The notes: generated from the letters alone by a model not told the origin. A stretch of DNA of 64,000 nucleotides from Actinoalloteichus caeruleus DSM 43889 (GCF_000429185.2 NZ_AUBJ02000001.1:3410001-3474000), one strand, 5' to 3'. Numbered from the stretch's first letter, positions 1-13,482 are shown. Made by a program: numbers and translations.

Positions 1-383
1 CCGTCGTCCCCCACGGGGACGGGCTGGTCGAGACGACCGTGCCGTGACCGGAGGTCGTCCAGGAGCCGCAGGGCCTCTCTCGCGAACCACCCGAGGTCGG
101 GGTGGTGCCGTTTCGCCTCCAGCTCGCTGATGACCACGAGGGGCAGCACCACCGCGTGCTCGGCGAAGCGGGTGGCGGCCCACGGGTCGGACAACAGGAC
201 GGAGGTGTCGAGCACGAAGGCCGTTCCCGTCCCGGTCCTGGTCGTGCTGGTCCTTCGGCGGCCGGTGGCGCGGCTCGGCTGGGACCGGGTGGACCGGGTG
301 CTGGCTGGACCCGCCTCCGGCGCGTCGGCGCCGGGGGTGGTGGAACGGCTGGAGGATCGCCTCGAAGTACGGGGTGCGGTCAC
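1..383 (-). CDS. PhoH-like protein, N-terminal PIN-domain part (cut by the window edge)
   Basis: The frame is open from a GTG at 383 to the window edge, 127 codons, so the C-terminal end is missing. After a basic Ser/Thr/Arg-rich leader of about 55 residues, the translation enters a PIN nuclease fold: [14 protein letters not shown] with the first acidic residue, then the stretch [20 protein letters not shown]. This is the start of the PIN-PhoH family (Mtb PhoH2, an RNase/ATPase). The PhoH ATPase half would lie left of position 1. GAGGGAG, 5 nt before the GTG, supports the start. The family and its place next to the prenyl synthase fit the mycobacterial order. The remaining domain architecture is inferred. 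Confidence 0.85.
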   Translation of the reverse strand, partial: MTAPRTSRRSSSRSTTPGADAPEAGPASTRSTRSQPSRATGRRRTSTTRTGTGTAFVLDTSVLLSDPWAATRFAEHAVVLPLVVISELEAKRHHPDLGWFAREALRLLDDLRSRHGRLDQPVPVGDD

Positions 384-1570
384 GGCAACTCCCTCACGGC
401 CACGCGGACGCGGCCGCACGTCGCTGGGCCGGGCCCGCCCAGAGGTGGCCGTCGGTGACGCCGTCGGGCGAACGCCGCCGCGAGCCGACCGGGCCGGCTG
501 CCGGCCCCGCGCTCGTGACGAACGGTTCCACCGCCGTACCGATCACTGCCACGACTAGGGCCTCCCGGGGCAGGCCGCCTCCGACACGACCCACCGCTTC
601 CGGACGCTACCTAAGCGCACAGCTTTGTGACAGGCAGCCAGGCAGGTGATTCAGTGAACGGAAACCCGCACGCTACGTGCGGTCCCACCACGCGCCCCTC
701 GCCCGTTGTCCAGGGCCGAACAGGTGAAACACCCGCGGCAGCGGGTGCGCTTGTCGGCGGTCGACTCGCCTCGGGCGGATCAACCACCGCCGCCGGAACC
801 ACTCGGTGAGGCGATCCGGGGTCTCGGGCGGACCGCCCGAGGACCGCTCCGGAGTGGAGCGCGAGTCCTCAGCGGCACGCCCTGCCCCGAGGCCGAACCA
901 CGGTAGCGACTCGTCACATGCGCCGGAGGCGGTGCGCCGCCGCCGAGCGGGCGCGGGTCACGACCGAGGGTGCCGTCGGCGGGTCTCTTAGCAGATGGAG
1001 ACCCTCCCATCAGGACCCGTCCCCCCACGTCCTACCTGTGGCGACCACACGGAGTGATCACCGCACGAGGCCGTGAGCTGGAATTTTGCTTATCCGAGTG
1101 AACCTCGATATTCCCCCTATTTTCACCCTTCAGGATGACCATCGACGAGGTGAACCCGAATAACATGAAACTGTTTCTCACTCAATGGTGTGATCCGGTT
1201 TTCGATTCGCGGGACCCCCTGTTAGTTTTCCCTCCGAAAGGCGTCCGACGCCCCACCAGACCCGAATTCCGGTTCGGGCCACAGTGCACCACGGCGTGTT
1301 CCGGAAGGCGGAGGAGAAGGAGTCGGGATGTCCTTGTCGAAGCTGGTCGCCGGGAGTGGCTCGGAGACCGTAAACGCCCGCGGAGGAGCTGTCGGAACAA
1401 CCTGCAGGTCAGTTCCGACGAGGCGGGAACCCCAGGCACGACGCCGGGCGCGTCCAGCACGGGGACCGTCGTCCCGCAAGGGATGACTGCTCGCGCAGCG
1501 CTCAGCTGTGGGCCGCGAGCAACAGCGCACCGGGACTCCCGAAACACACGACCCTGAGGAGAACATCGTG
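384..1570. other. 1.2-kb intergenic region with an A+T-rich core
   Basis: No convincing gene is seen between the divergent PhoH-like gene and the small secreted protein gene. The short open frames here lack coding character on both strands. Positions 1080-1240 are clearly richer in A+T than the surroundings and probably hold the promoter of the secreted protein gene, leaving a leader of about 300 nt. I found no recognisable riboswitch or tRNA in it. Confidence 0.5.
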
Positions 1571-1828
1571 ATGAAGAAGGCAGGTGCTGTGGCTGGCGCC
1601 GCAGCCGGTCTGATGATGCTGGCCCCCGTCGCGAGCGCCGACAGCTACGACAACGACGGCATCAACATTCTGAACGACAACAACCTGAGCGTGCTGCCGA
1701 TCCAGCTCTGCGGCAACAACGTCGCGGTCCTCGGCGTGATCATTCCGGTTGCCTCGCCGCAGATCAACGACTGCACCAACGCCCCGATCCTGGACCACAA
1801 CAAGGTCGAGATCGAAGCGGGCAAGTGA
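1571..1828 (+). CDS. Small secreted protein, chaplin/rodlin-like in style
   Basis: An 85-residue protein with a signal peptide (MKK followed by an Ala/Gly-rich core, cleaved near ASA-DS). The mature part of about 60 residues is rich in Asn, Val and Ile: NDNNLSVLPIQLCGNN and later INDCTNAP. It holds exactly two cysteines, so one disulfide is likely. This composition resembles small actinomycete cell-surface proteins such as chaplins and rodlins, but I cannot assign a family. GAGGAG lies 9 nt before the ATG; a GTG codon directly before it is an alternative start. A long A+T-rich upstream region suggests regulated expression of a monocistronic gene. Confidence 0.75.
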   Translation: MKKAGAVAGAAAGLMMLAPVASADSYDNDGINILNDNNLSVLPIQLCGNNVAVLGVIIPVASPQINDCTNAPILDHNKVEIEAGK

Positions 1829-1996
1829 GGTAACGCCTCGGCGTTGCCCCCGGAGGGCGTCCGGAGCGATCCGGGCGCCCTTCGCCTGTCCGGGGGTTGG
1901 GCGTCACCGATCCCGCGCCGAACTCGGGCGAACGGGTCACCGGCACCCCGGGCGGGCCGGCTCCCCCCAGCCGCACCGGCCGCGCCCCGCGCGGGT

Positions 1997-2776
1997 TCAG
2001 GAACCGAAGCGGCGGTGGCGGTTGGCGTAGTCGCGCAGCGCGCGCAGGAAGTCCACCCTCCGGAACTCCGGCCAGTGCACCTCACTGAACCAGAACTCCG
2101 AGTAGACCGACTGCCAGAGCAGGAACCCGGAGAGCCGTTGCTCGCCCGACGTCCGGATCACCAGGTCCGGGTCGGGTTGCCCCGAGGTGTAGAGGTGCCG
2201 GGTGATGTGGTCGGCGCTGAGCTCGTCCGCCAGTTCCTCCAGTGAGCCCCCCTGGTCCGCGCGGTCGTGCAGCAGTTTGCGCACCGCGTCGGCGATCTCC
2301 TGCCGCCCCCCGTAGCCGACGGCGATGTTGACCGCGACCCCGTCGCGGTCCCTCGTCCTGGTCTCCGCCGCCGAGAAGCGCGCCGCGGTGTCGGCGGGCA
2401 GCAGGTCCAGCGCGCCGACGATCCTGATCCGCCACGGGTTCGTCGGCTCGGCGAGTTGGTCCACGACGTCGGCGATCACGTCGAGCAACGGCTGGAGCTG
2501 CTCCCTGGGGCGGTTCGCGTTGTCACTGGAGAGCATGAAGAGCGTGACCAGCTCGACCCGCGCCTCCGCGCACCAGTCGAGGAGCTCGGCGATCTTCCGG
2601 CCCCCGGCCCGGTAGCCGTCGCTGATATCGGCGAAGCCCGCCTCCAGCGCCCACCGCCGGTTGCCGTCCAGGATCACCCCGACGTGGCGGGGAGCGGGCA
2701 GACCGGCGAGGTGTTTCCTCAGCCGCCACTCGTAGACCCCGTAGACCACGTCCCGTGTCCGAGTCAGCACACCCAC
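1997..2776 (-). CDS. Short-chain Z-isoprenyl diphosphate synthase (UppS family)
   Basis: A 259-residue cis-prenyltransferase that condenses isopentenyl diphosphate with an allylic diphosphate. The substrate-binding start HVGVILDGNRRWA (residues 31-43) carries the catalytic Asp. Further family signatures are LFMLSSDNANRP, the NIAVGYGGRQEI segment, and PDLVIRTSGEQRLSGFLLWQ with SEFWF. The sequence type matches Mtb Rv1086, which makes Z,E-farnesyl diphosphate as the first step to decaprenyl phosphate, rather than long-chain UppS; this is known for the homologue and inferred here. It lies back to back with the hemolysin III gene, as in mycobacteria. The GTG start has only a weak ribosome-binding site. 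Confidence 0.92.
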   Translation of the reverse strand: MGVLTRTRDVVYGVYEWRLRKHLAGLPAPRHVGVILDGNRRWALEAGFADISDGYRAGGRKIAELLDWCAEARVELVTLFMLSSDNANRPREQLQPLLDVIADVVDQLAEPTNPWRIRIVGALDLLPADTAARFSAAETRTRDRDGVAVNIAVGYGGRQEIADAVRKLLHDRADQGGSLEELADELSADHITRHLYTSGQPDPDLVIRTSGEQRLSGFLLWQSVYSEFWFSEVHWPEFRRVDFLRALRDYANRHRRFGS

Positions 2777-2921
2777 GGGACGAGCCTACCGACCGGCCCC
2801 GGCCGGTGAACGTGCCGGACGTGCTGCACCGCTCGCCAGCCGAGGACCCGGTGGCCCCGACGTCCCCGCCACGGGGAACTCGCTACTGACGCGTAACCTA
2901 CGGTGCCGTAACCTCGGGAGC

Positions 2922-3599
2922 GTGACCGCTACGAACGGCATCGCCCCGCCACCGGTACCGCCGAAGCCGCGTGCTCGCGGCTGGATCCACTTCTGGTCGT
3001 TCCTGGTCTCGATCGGCGCCGGCGTGACGCTGATCGTGCTGGCGGCGACCACGGTCAGCGCCCGGGCGGCCCTCTCCACCACCGTCTACACGATCACCGT
3101 GCTCGGCCTGTTCGGCGTCAGCGCCCTGTACCACCGCCGGAACTGGGTCAGCGCGAGCGCCCGGCTGTGGATGAAGCGGCTGGACCACTCGATGATCTTC
3201 CTGTTCATCGCCGGCACCTACACCCCGTTCACCCTCCTCGCCCTGCCTCCGGACACCGGGCGCCTGGTGCTCGCCGTGGTGTGGGGCGGGGCGGTCGGGG
3301 GCGTCGTGCTCAAACTCGCCTGGCCGCGCGCGCCTCGGTGGCTCGGGGTGCCGATCTACGTCGCACTCGGTTGGGTGGCCGTCTTCGTCATCCCCGACCT
3401 CGCCGAGGTCGGGGGCGTCGCCGCCGTGGCCCTGCTACTGGTCGGCGGCCTGCTCTACACGTTCGGCGCGGTGTTCTACGGCACGCGGTGGCCCAACCCC
3501 TGGCCGGAGACCTTCGGGTACCACGAGTTCTTCCACGCCGCCACGGCCCTCGCGGCGCTCTCCCACTACGTCGCGATCTGGCTCGTCCTCTACGCCTGA
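2922..3599 (+). CDS. Hemolysin III family (TrhA/YqfA-like) membrane protein
   Basis: A 225-residue integral membrane protein of the PAQR-like hemolysin III family. About seven hydrophobic segments follow the Pro-rich N-terminus. Conserved family residues are seen in SALYHRRNW, LDHSMIFLFIAGTYTPF and GYHEFFHAATALAAL, including the His residues thought to bind metal in PAQR proteins. Members influence membrane lipid homeostasis; true haemolysis is doubtful. The start is GTG at 2922. A strong hairpin directly after the stop ends the gene. It is divergent from the Z-prenyl synthase, the same pairing as Rv1085c/Rv1086. Confidence 0.92.
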   Translation: MTATNGIAPPPVPPKPRARGWIHFWSFLVSIGAGVTLIVLAATTVSARAALSTTVYTITVLGLFGVSALYHRRNWVSASARLWMKRLDHSMIFLFIAGTYTPFTLLALPPDTGRLVLAVVWGGAVGGVVLKLAWPRAPRWLGVPIYVALGWVAVFVIPDLAEVGGVAAVALLLVGGLLYTFGAVFYGTRWPNPWPETFGYHEFFHAATALAALSHYVAIWLVLYA

Positions 3600-3636
3600 G
3601 GGGCCGCGCGGGGGCGCGACGAGCCCCCGCGGCCCC
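3600..3636. terminator. Hairpin after the hemolysin III gene
   Basis: GGGGCCGC pairs with GCGGCCCC and, after a 2-nt bulge, GGGGGC pairs with GCCCCC around a 7-nt loop. It begins at the last base of the stop codon. There is no U-tract, as is common in high-GC actinomycetes, and the hairpin can act in both directions. Confidence 0.7.
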
Positions 3637-3661
3637 ACCGCACCCCCACCGCCCCGAGCGG

Positions 3662-3853
3662 TCACAACACACCGCTGCGGTGCGCGAAGTCGAGCAACAA
3701 CAGCGCGCCGAGACCGACGCTCCCCCGTCGCACGAGGAGCAGGAGCGCGTACCTCAGGGTGGTACCCCACCCCGAGGTCGCCGCATCGAGTGCGGGGTCA
3801 TCGGAACGGCGGTCCGGGACGACATCGTTCTTGCGGGGGTGGGCATCCTCCAT
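3662..3853 (-). CDS. Small membrane protein of unknown function
   Basis: A 63-residue open frame from ATG (MEDAHPRKNDVV). The acidic/basic N-terminal half is followed by a hydrophobic C-terminal half (TLRYALLLLVRRGSVGLGALLLL) that would form one membrane helix. Small proteins of this layout are common in actinomycetes. The frame extends upstream without a stop, but the upstream part looks non-coding, so I place the start at this Met. No good ribosome-binding site is seen, which lowers confidence. Confidence 0.45.
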   Translation of the reverse strand: MEDAHPRKNDVVPDRRSDDPALDAATSGWGTTLRYALLLLVRRGSVGLGALLLLDFAHRSGVL

Positions 3854-4315
3854 CGCGGGACGGGAAACCAGTCGCTTTCGCCTCAACCACGACCTCCAGG
3901 GGCACGAGTCACCGCCCCCGGAAAGCGGCTGCGCGCGGGTCGTACGTCGTGGCTCCTCCCGGCAACGGGAGGTTCCTCCACTCGACACCCAGCGCGTCGC
4001 GGACACCACACGCGACCGCCTCACGCTAGCAAGGGAAGCCCCCTCCTGTGAAGATCAATGAACAGCTCCGACCGTCCGCCGCCATCCCCACGCTGGACGG
4101 GACCCGGCCCTCCGTGGTCACCGTGCTCGGTGGTCTGTCCCGGCGGGTACGCGCGACGCGGCCGTGAACGTGCCCGCCACCCAGCGAGGCATGGTCCGCT
4201 ACCGGCGGGGACACGGTCCTGGGCCCGAGGCGGCGCACGCCATCCAGTGGCCGCTCCCGGCTGTTCCGACGTCACGCCAACCGATTGGCGCTGCCACTCC
4301 GGCGCACGACCCGTC
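3854..4315. other. Intergenic, nothing recognised
   Basis: This stretch lies between the small membrane protein and the end of the DUF255 gene. Open frames on both strands have no family resemblance and poor coding character. I see no RNA gene or strong hairpin. Confidence 0.4.
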
Positions 4316-6343
<2,028 letters not shown>

Positions 6344-6627
6344 ACCGCCACCCTCTCAGGTTCCGTGGTGTCCGCGATCACCCGGTGGCTGGAGGCGGCG
6401 GACCGGGACCTCGCGGCCCGTCCCCTCCGAATGCCCCGCCCGGGCCCACTCCCCGCCGACGCTACTGCGTCGACCGCCTCGCCGTCGCCCGGCGGGCCGG
6501 GGCCGGGAGCCGGGCCGGGAAGCGGGACCGGGAGGCGGGACCGGGAGCCGGGACCAGCTCCGCTCGTGGCCGCGAGTGGTCTTGGGCGGCCTCGGCGTCG
6601 GCCGGGGCGTCCCGGCACACTGGGGCG

Positions 6628-7503
6628 GTGAGAGCACGTGGGTCGGCGACGGAACGGGGCAGGCAACGCTGGGGCGGGGCCTCGGAGAGCCGGGAGGTCG
6701 ACCAGGGAGTGGCCGAGCTGCGACCGGACCGCGACCGCTCCTCGGGATGGACGCTGCTGGTGAACGGCACCCCCCAGTCGCACGTCGACCTGGCCGACCC
6801 GGAGTACCTGGAGTTCGAGTACATGCGGCGGTTGGCCCACGTGGTCGACCTGGCGGCCCCGCCGGGCGCTCCGGTGGACGTCGTCCACCTGGGAGGCGGC
6901 GCGTTGTCCTTGGCCCGCTACGTGGGGGCCCGCCGTCCCCGGTCCCGGCAGCGGGCCGTGGAACCGGACGGCAGGCTGACCGAGTTCGTCCGGGAACGCC
7001 TCCCGCTGGATGCCCGCACGCGGGTCCGGGTCAGCGCCGCCGATGCCAGGGAGTGGCTCACCGGGCACCGCCAGGACAGCACCGACCTGCTGCTGGTCGA
7101 CGTCTTCTCGGGTGCGAGGACGCCCGCGCACCTCACCACGGTGGAGTTCGCGGAGCAGGCGAGCCGGGTGCTGCGCTCCGGCGGCGTCTACGGGGCGAAC
7201 GTCGGCGACGGACCACCGCTGGCCTTCGCCAGGGGGCAGGTGGCGACCCTCCGCGCGGTGTTCCCCGAGGTGCTGCTGATCGCCGAGCCCGGGGTGCTGC
7301 GGGGTCGTCGTTTCGGCAACCTGGTGCTCGTGGCGTCGCACGCGCCGCTGCCGGTGGCGGCGCTCACCCGCCTGGTCTCAGGCGATCCGGCACCGGCCCG
7401 GCTGGTCGAGGGGAGCGACCTGGATGCCTTCGCCGGCACCTCCGCACCCGTCCGGGATGGTTCGGCCAAACCGTCCCCGGCGCCACCCTCGGGGTTCTTC
7501 TGA
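6628..7503 (+). CDS. Spermidine-synthase-like protein (SAM-binding Rossmann fold)
   Basis: About 291 residues from GTG at 6628. The core is a class I methyltransferase/aminopropyltransferase fold: a nucleotide-binding strand-loop VHLGGGALSLARYV, an acidic residue after the next strand (RAVEPDGRL), and TDLLLVDVFSGARTPAHLTTVEF, typical of actinobacterial spermine/spermidine-synthase-domain proteins. The usual GxGxG is replaced by GGGAL. Real aminopropyl transfer is uncertain; many members are of unknown function. The open frame continues upstream without coding character, so the start is my choice. It is divergent from the DUF255 gene. Confidence 0.75.
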   Translation: MRARGSATERGRQRWGGASESREVDQGVAELRPDRDRSSGWTLLVNGTPQSHVDLADPEYLEFEYMRRLAHVVDLAAPPGAPVDVVHLGGGALSLARYVGARRPRSRQRAVEPDGRLTEFVRERLPLDARTRVRVSAADAREWLTGHRQDSTDLLLVDVFSGARTPAHLTTVEFAEQASRVLRSGGVYGANVGDGPPLAFARGQVATLRAVFPEVLLIAEPGVLRGRRFGNLVLVASHAPLPVAALTRLVSGDPAPARLVEGSDLDAFAGTSAPVRDGSAKPSPAPPSGFF

Positions 7504-7565
7504 GCACCCCGAGGGGCGGGGCGGGGACGGTGCGCGGCGGCCTCCCGCCCCGGTGCCGCCGGGGC

Positions 7566-7889
7566 TCAGCGCCCGGTGTGGCCGCTGGTCGCCGAAGGTT
7601 CGCCTGCGGTCGCCGACGGGGCGTCCGGGTCGGAGGAGTCGGCGCCGCGCACGTCGCCGGCGGGCCCGCCCCGCTCCTCCCCCTGGGCCGAGCCCGGCTC
7701 GTCGAAGCTGGTGGGCAGCCGCCGCAGGTGCTTGGTCATCGACCGGACGAGGAAACCCACGGCGACGAAGAACAGGATCAGTACCACCAGAGCGACCGGT
7801 GAGGACTTGCCGAAGTCCTCACCCTGCCCTCCCGGGTTGTCGACTCCGAAAGCCACCATCGTCCCGGCGATCGCTCCAGCGGACCACAT
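7566..7889 (-). CDS. Small membrane protein downstream of mca (Rv1083-like)
   Basis: A 107-residue protein with one central membrane helix (VALVVLILFFVAVGFLV, around residues 33-49) followed by a basic stretch (RSMTKHLRRLP) and a disordered, acidic, Ser/Pro/Gly-rich tail. The helix orientation suggests a cytoplasmic tail. The ATG overlaps the mca stop codon (TGATG), so the two genes are probably translationally coupled. The same pair is adjacent in mycobacteria. The function is unknown. A GTG one codon upstream is a possible alternative start. Confidence 0.8.
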   Translation of the reverse strand: MWSAGAIAGTMVAFGVDNPGGQGEDFGKSSPVALVVLILFFVAVGFLVRSMTKHLRRLPTSFDEPGSAQGEERGGPAGDVRGADSSDPDAPSATAGEPSATSGHTGR

Positions 7890-8770
7890 CACACGGACAC
7901 CCTCTCACGCACTCCCGCGAACAGATCGTCCTCCGGCAACGTGGTGTCCACCAGCGAACGGACCAGCTCGTATTCCTCGGTCGGCCAGACCTCCCGCTGG
8001 ATGTCGACCGGCACGGCGAACCAGCGGCTGTTCGGGTCGATCTGGGTGGCGTGGGCCAACAGCGCCGCGTCCCTCGTCTCGAAGTGGTCCGCGCACTCGA
8101 CCCGCGTCGTCACCCGTTCCATGACGTCCGGGCGGGTCGGATCCCAGCTCTCCAGCCATTCGGCATAGGGTGATTCCACACCACGGCTCGTGAGCGTGTC
8201 GTGGAAGGTCTGCATCCTCGCCCTGGAGAAACCGTGGCAGTAGTACAGCTTCAACGGCTGCCAGGGGTCCCCCGCGCCCGGGAACCGGTCGGGGTCCGGC
8301 GCCGCGTCGAACGCCGCGACGGACACCTCGTGGCAGCGGATGTGGTCGGGGTGGGGGTACCCGCCGTTCTCGTCGTAGGTGATGACGACGTGCGGGCGGA
8401 ACTCCCGGATGACCCGGACCAGCGCCTCGGTGGACACCTCCAGGTCGGTGAGGGCGAAGCAGCCCTCCGGCAGCGGCGGGAGCGGGTCACCCTCGGGGAG
8501 ACCCGAGTCGACGAAGCCCAGCCAGCGGTGGTGGACGCCGAGGATCGCCGCGGCCTTCGCCATCTCCTCCCGGCGGATCTCGGTGATGTTCTCCAGCACG
8601 TCCGGTCGGTCCATGGCCGGGTTCAGGATGCTGCCCGCCTCACCACCGGTACAGGTGACCACCATCACCTCGTGACCGTCCGCAACATACTTGGCGAGCG
8701 TCGCCGCTCCCTTGCTCGACTCGTCGTCTGGGTGAGCGTGCACCGTCATCAGACGCAGCTTTTCGGCCAT
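7889..8770 (-). CDS. mca: Mycothiol S-conjugate amidase
   Basis: A 293-residue zinc amidase of the LmbE/PIG-L fold. It cleaves mycothiol S-conjugates to glucosaminyl-inositol and mercapturic acids in detoxification. The zinc motif is AHPDDE (H13, D16) near the N-terminus with the later His in [11 protein letters not shown]. Length and motifs match Mca; MshB is the close paralogue, but the neighbours (Rv1081c-1084 order) support Mca. It also shows that the organism uses mycothiol as its low-molecular-weight thiol. Confidence 0.93.
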   Translation of the reverse strand: MAEKLRLMTVHAHPDDESSKGAATLAKYVADGHEVMVVTCTGGEAGSILNPAMDRPDVLENITEIRREEMAKAAAILGVHHRWLGFVDSGLPEGDPLPPLPEGCFALTDLEVSTEALVRVIREFRPHVVITYDENGGYPHPDHIRCHEVSVAAFDAAPDPDRFPGAGDPWQPLKLYYCHGFSRARMQTFHDTLTSRGVESPYAEWLESWDPTRPDVMERVTTRVECADHFETRDAALLAHATQIDPNSRWFAVPVDIQREVWPTEEYELVRSLVDTTLPEDDLFAGVRERVSV

Positions 8771-8928
8771 CTCGGAACCGACGTCCCTCCTGCTACACGT
8801 AACCGCACCCGCCGGGACGTCGCGGAGGACCGTCCGGGGATACTGCTCAGACGACTACAGCTAACGTCGTCCCGAGGACCATTGTTCCCGGCAGCCATGA
8901 CAACCTCGCGCGGAGGTCGAGGTAGACC

Positions 8929-9399
8929 GTGACCAGCAACGGAGCACCAGGCCGGCCCGCCGGACGTTACCGTCGCGCCCCCGCGCGCCGGTTCCCCCGC
9001 TGGGTGGGCGCCCTGACCGGGGTCGCGGTGCTGATGGTGGGCCTGTGGGCCTCCGTCACGGCCTACCAGAACTGGGGCAGCCCGCCGGTCTCGGCGGACC
9101 ACACCTCGTTCGACGCACCGGACGACCACTCGTTGCGCATCTCCTTCGACGTGATGCGGGACGACCCGAGCCGCAGCGCGGTGTGCGTCCTGCGGGCGCG
9201 GTCGGCGGACGGCGACGAGTCGGGCCGGCGGGAGGTGCTGATCCCGCCGGGCGAGTCCCCGGCGAGGCACACCAGCACCGTGTTGACCTCGAAACCTCCC
9301 ATCATGGGTGAGGTCTTCGGGTGCTCCCACGACGTGCCCGAATACCTCACCAGAGGCTCGTCCGTCGAGCCGGATTCGGAGGTGCCGCCAAGCGGGTGA
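8929..9399 (+). CDS. DUF4307 membrane-anchored protein
   Basis: A 156-residue protein with an Arg/Pro-rich cytoplasmic N-terminus, one membrane helix (about residues 26-46, WVGALTGVAVLMVGLWASV) and an extracytoplasmic domain. That domain has two cysteines (VCVLRARS and VFGCSHDVPEYL) that could form a disulfide. It matches the actinobacterial DUF4307 layout and position (Rv1081c) between mca and greA. The function is unknown. The start is GTG at 8929 with a GAGG-type site upstream. Confidence 0.85.
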   Translation: MTSNGAPGRPAGRYRRAPARRFPRWVGALTGVAVLMVGLWASVTAYQNWGSPPVSADHTSFDAPDDHSLRISFDVMRDDPSRSAVCVLRARSADGDESGRREVLIPPGESPARHTSTVLTSKPPIMGEVFGCSHDVPEYLTRGSSVEPDSEVPPSG

Positions 9400-9476
9400 A
9401 CCGCAGCTCACGCACCGGTCCGGCGCTCCGAAATCGGCGACGGGCCGGGTGTCGTCGTGCTAACCTGCCCTCACGG

Positions 9477-9502
9477 CACGGTCCCCAGTGGGCCGTGTTT
9501 TT
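9477..9502 (+). terminator. Rho-independent terminator or greA-leader attenuator
   Basis: CACGG pairs with CCGTG and CCC with GGG, with a one-base bulge and a CAGT loop. Five T residues follow directly, which is rare in this GC-rich window. It lies 78 nt after the DUF4307 stop and 72 nt before the greA start, so it either ends the former or attenuates the latter. Confidence 0.75.
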
Positions 9503-9573
9503 CCGTATCCGGCGGGAAGCCCGGATAGCTGCGGGCGCGTACCCGTGCCCGGGACAGACGAGGAGTGGTGACC

Positions 9574-10049
9574 GTGAGCGAGACCCAGGTGACCTGGCTG
9601 ACCCAGGATTCCTTCGACCGGCTCAAGCACGAGTTGGACGAGTTGATCGCGAGCCGCCCCGTCATTTCCGAGAAGATCAACGCCGCCCGCGAGGAGGGCG
9701 ACCTCAAGGAGAACGGCGGGTACCACGCGGCGCGCGAGGAGCAGGGTCAGCTGGAAGCCAGGATCCGGCAGCTCCAGGAGCTGCTGCGGGTGGCGAAGGT
9801 CGGCGAGGCCCCGACCGAGTCCGGCATCGCGCAGCCCGGCATGGTGCTCACGGTCCGCTACGACGGTGACGACGAGACCGAGACCTTCCTGCTCGCCACC
9901 CGGGAGGAGGGCTTCCAGGGTGACCTGGAGGTGTACTCCCCCAACTCCCCGCTCGGCGAGGCACTGCTGGACGCCAAGGAGGGCGAGGACCGCGAGTACG
10001 AGCTGCCCAGCGGCGGCCGGATGAAGGTCACCCTGGTCAAGGCGGTGCC

Positions 10050-10062
<13 letters not shown>
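9574..10062 (+). CDS. greA: Transcription elongation factor GreA
   Basis: A 162-residue protein that rescues backtracked RNA polymerase by stimulating transcript cleavage. The N-terminal coiled coil carries the acidic tip motif in [21 protein letters not shown] (around residues 46-66). The C-terminal FKBP-like domain ends with the conserved [19 protein letters not shown]. The GTG at 9574 gives the usual N-terminus [10 protein letters not shown] and has GAGGAG 8-9 nt upstream; GTG codons at 9565 and 9568 are less well placed. The gene converges on an Lrp gene whose last codons overlap the greA end. Confidence 0.95.
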
Positions 10063-11989
<1,927 letters not shown>

Positions 11990-12008
11990 GCGCGGCGCGC
12001 GAACGCCT

Positions 12009-12038
12009 GGCGGGGCCGGCCACGGGGTCGGCCCCGCC
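12009..12038. terminator. Bidirectional hairpin between hppD and ilvA
   Basis: GGCGGGGCCG pairs with CGGCCCCGCC around a 10-nt loop, 20 nt after the hppD stop and 23 nt before the convergent ilvA stop. Confidence 0.75.
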
Positions 12039-12060
12039 CTGTGTCGCGGGGTCGGTCACC

Positions 12061-13272
12061 TCAGAACTGGGGGGTGACGACGTGCCCCGCCTGGGTGAGC
12101 CCGGCCACCACCTCGTGGCGGTGGCTCGGCCCCCTGGTCTCCAGGCTCAGGGCGACGTCGACGTCGCCGAGCGCGAGCGCCCCGGAGATCCGGGAGTGCT
12201 CGACGTCGATCACGTTCGCTCCCAGCTCGCCGACCTCGGCGAGCAGGGCGGCGAGGGAACCCGGCCGGTCGGAGATCCGCACCCGCACGGCGAGGTAGCG
12301 GCCCCCGGCGGTCATGCCGTGCTGGATGACGTGCGACAGCAGGAGCGGGTCGATGTTGCCGCCGGAGAGGATGACTGCGATGGGGCCGGGGAAGCGGCCG
12401 GGGTGGTCGAGCACGGCGGCGACCGCCGCGGCCGCGGCCGGCTCCACCAGCAGCTTCGCCCGTTCGAGGCAGAGCAGCAACGCTCGGGACAGGGCCTCCT
12501 CGCTGACGGTGAAGATCTCGTCGACGAGGGTGGAGACGTGGTGGAAGGTGACCGGCCCCGGCTCCTTCACCGCGATGCCGTCAGCCATCGTGCGCAACTC
12601 AGGTGCCGGCACCGGCGCGCCGGCGGCCAGGGATGCCGGCCAGGCGGCGGCGCTCTCGGCCTGGGCTCCGATCACCCTGACGTCCGGGCGGCGCGCCTTC
12701 ACCGCCGCCGCGACGCCCCCCAGCAGCCCACCACCCCCGGTGGCCACCACCACGGTGGCCAACTCGGGGAGCTGGTCGAGCAGCTCCAACCCGATGGTGC
12801 CCTGACCGGCCAGGATGTCCGGGTGGTCGAAGGGGTGGATGAACTCGGCTCCCGTCTCGGCCGCGTACTCGCGGGCGGCGACCAGGCTCTCCTGGAGCCC
12901 GGCGCCCCGCAGGTGCACCTCCGCGCCGTAGGAGCGGGTGGCGGCGAGCTTGGGCAGCGGCGCGCCCTCCGGCATGAAGACGGTCGCGCGGGTGTCGAGC
13001 AGGGAGGCGGCGTAGGCCACTCCCTGGGCGTGGTTGCCCGCCGACGCGGCCACCACCCCCCTGGCCCGCTGCTCGGGGGTCAGGCCGTGCAGCCTCGTGT
13101 AGGCGCCCCGGATCTTGAAGGAACCGGTGCGCTGGAGGTTCTCGCACTTGAGGTGAACCTGCCCCCCGCAGCGCTCGCTGAGAACCCGGGAGTGCATGAT
13201 TGGCGTCTGACGGATCACTCCGGCCAACAGTTCACGGGCGGCCATGATCCGATCAACGCTGACCAGTCGCAT
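12061..13272 (-). CDS. ilvA: Threonine ammonia-lyase, ACT-domain form
   Basis: A 403-residue fold-type II PLP enzyme deaminating threonine to 2-oxobutanoate. The PLP lysine is K53 in QRTGSFKIRGAY. SAGNHAQGVAYAA and the glycine loop ATGGGGLLGGVAAA bind the phosphate. A single ACT domain (about 325-403, YLAVRVRISDRPGSLAALLAEVGELGANVIDVEHSR) resembles the catabolic or short form rather than the two-ACT biosynthetic one. It is a single gene convergent with hppD. The ATG start fits the conserved N-terminus. Confidence 0.93.
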   Translation of the reverse strand: MRLVSVDRIMAARELLAGVIRQTPIMHSRVLSERCGGQVHLKCENLQRTGSFKIRGAYTRLHGLTPEQRARGVVAASAGNHAQGVAYAASLLDTRATVFMPEGAPLPKLAATRSYGAEVHLRGAGLQESLVAAREYAAETGAEFIHPFDHPDILAGQGTIGLELLDQLPELATVVVATGGGGLLGGVAAAVKARRPDVRVIGAQAESAAAWPASLAAGAPVPAPELRTMADGIAVKEPGPVTFHHVSTLVDEIFTVSEEALSRALLLCLERAKLLVEPAAAAAVAAVLDHPGRFPGPIAVILSGGNIDPLLLSHVIQHGMTAGGRYLAVRVRISDRPGSLAALLAEVGELGANVIDVEHSRISGALALGDVDVALSLETRGPSHRHEVVAGLTQAGHVVTPQF

Positions 13273-13482
13273 GAGGCATATCCTGCCAGCGGTTGCGCCG
13301 AGTGGGGGACGGTGGTCGGCGCCGGCGGCGGGGGAGCGCCACCGGTTCGGCGAACGGCCGGCGACGGTCGACCGAACAGCTCAGGGGTGGATATTTCTCG
13401 AACTGGTAACGAAAAAGGCTAGTACCCTTGGCAGACAGCGAGTCTGTCCGACCAGCCCCGAATTGCGCAGGGAGGTAAGGCC

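Noticed and set aside
4021-4275. 84-codon minus-strand frame
   Set aside because: No signal, membrane segment, family motif or ribosome-binding site; composition typical of chance frames in this DNA.
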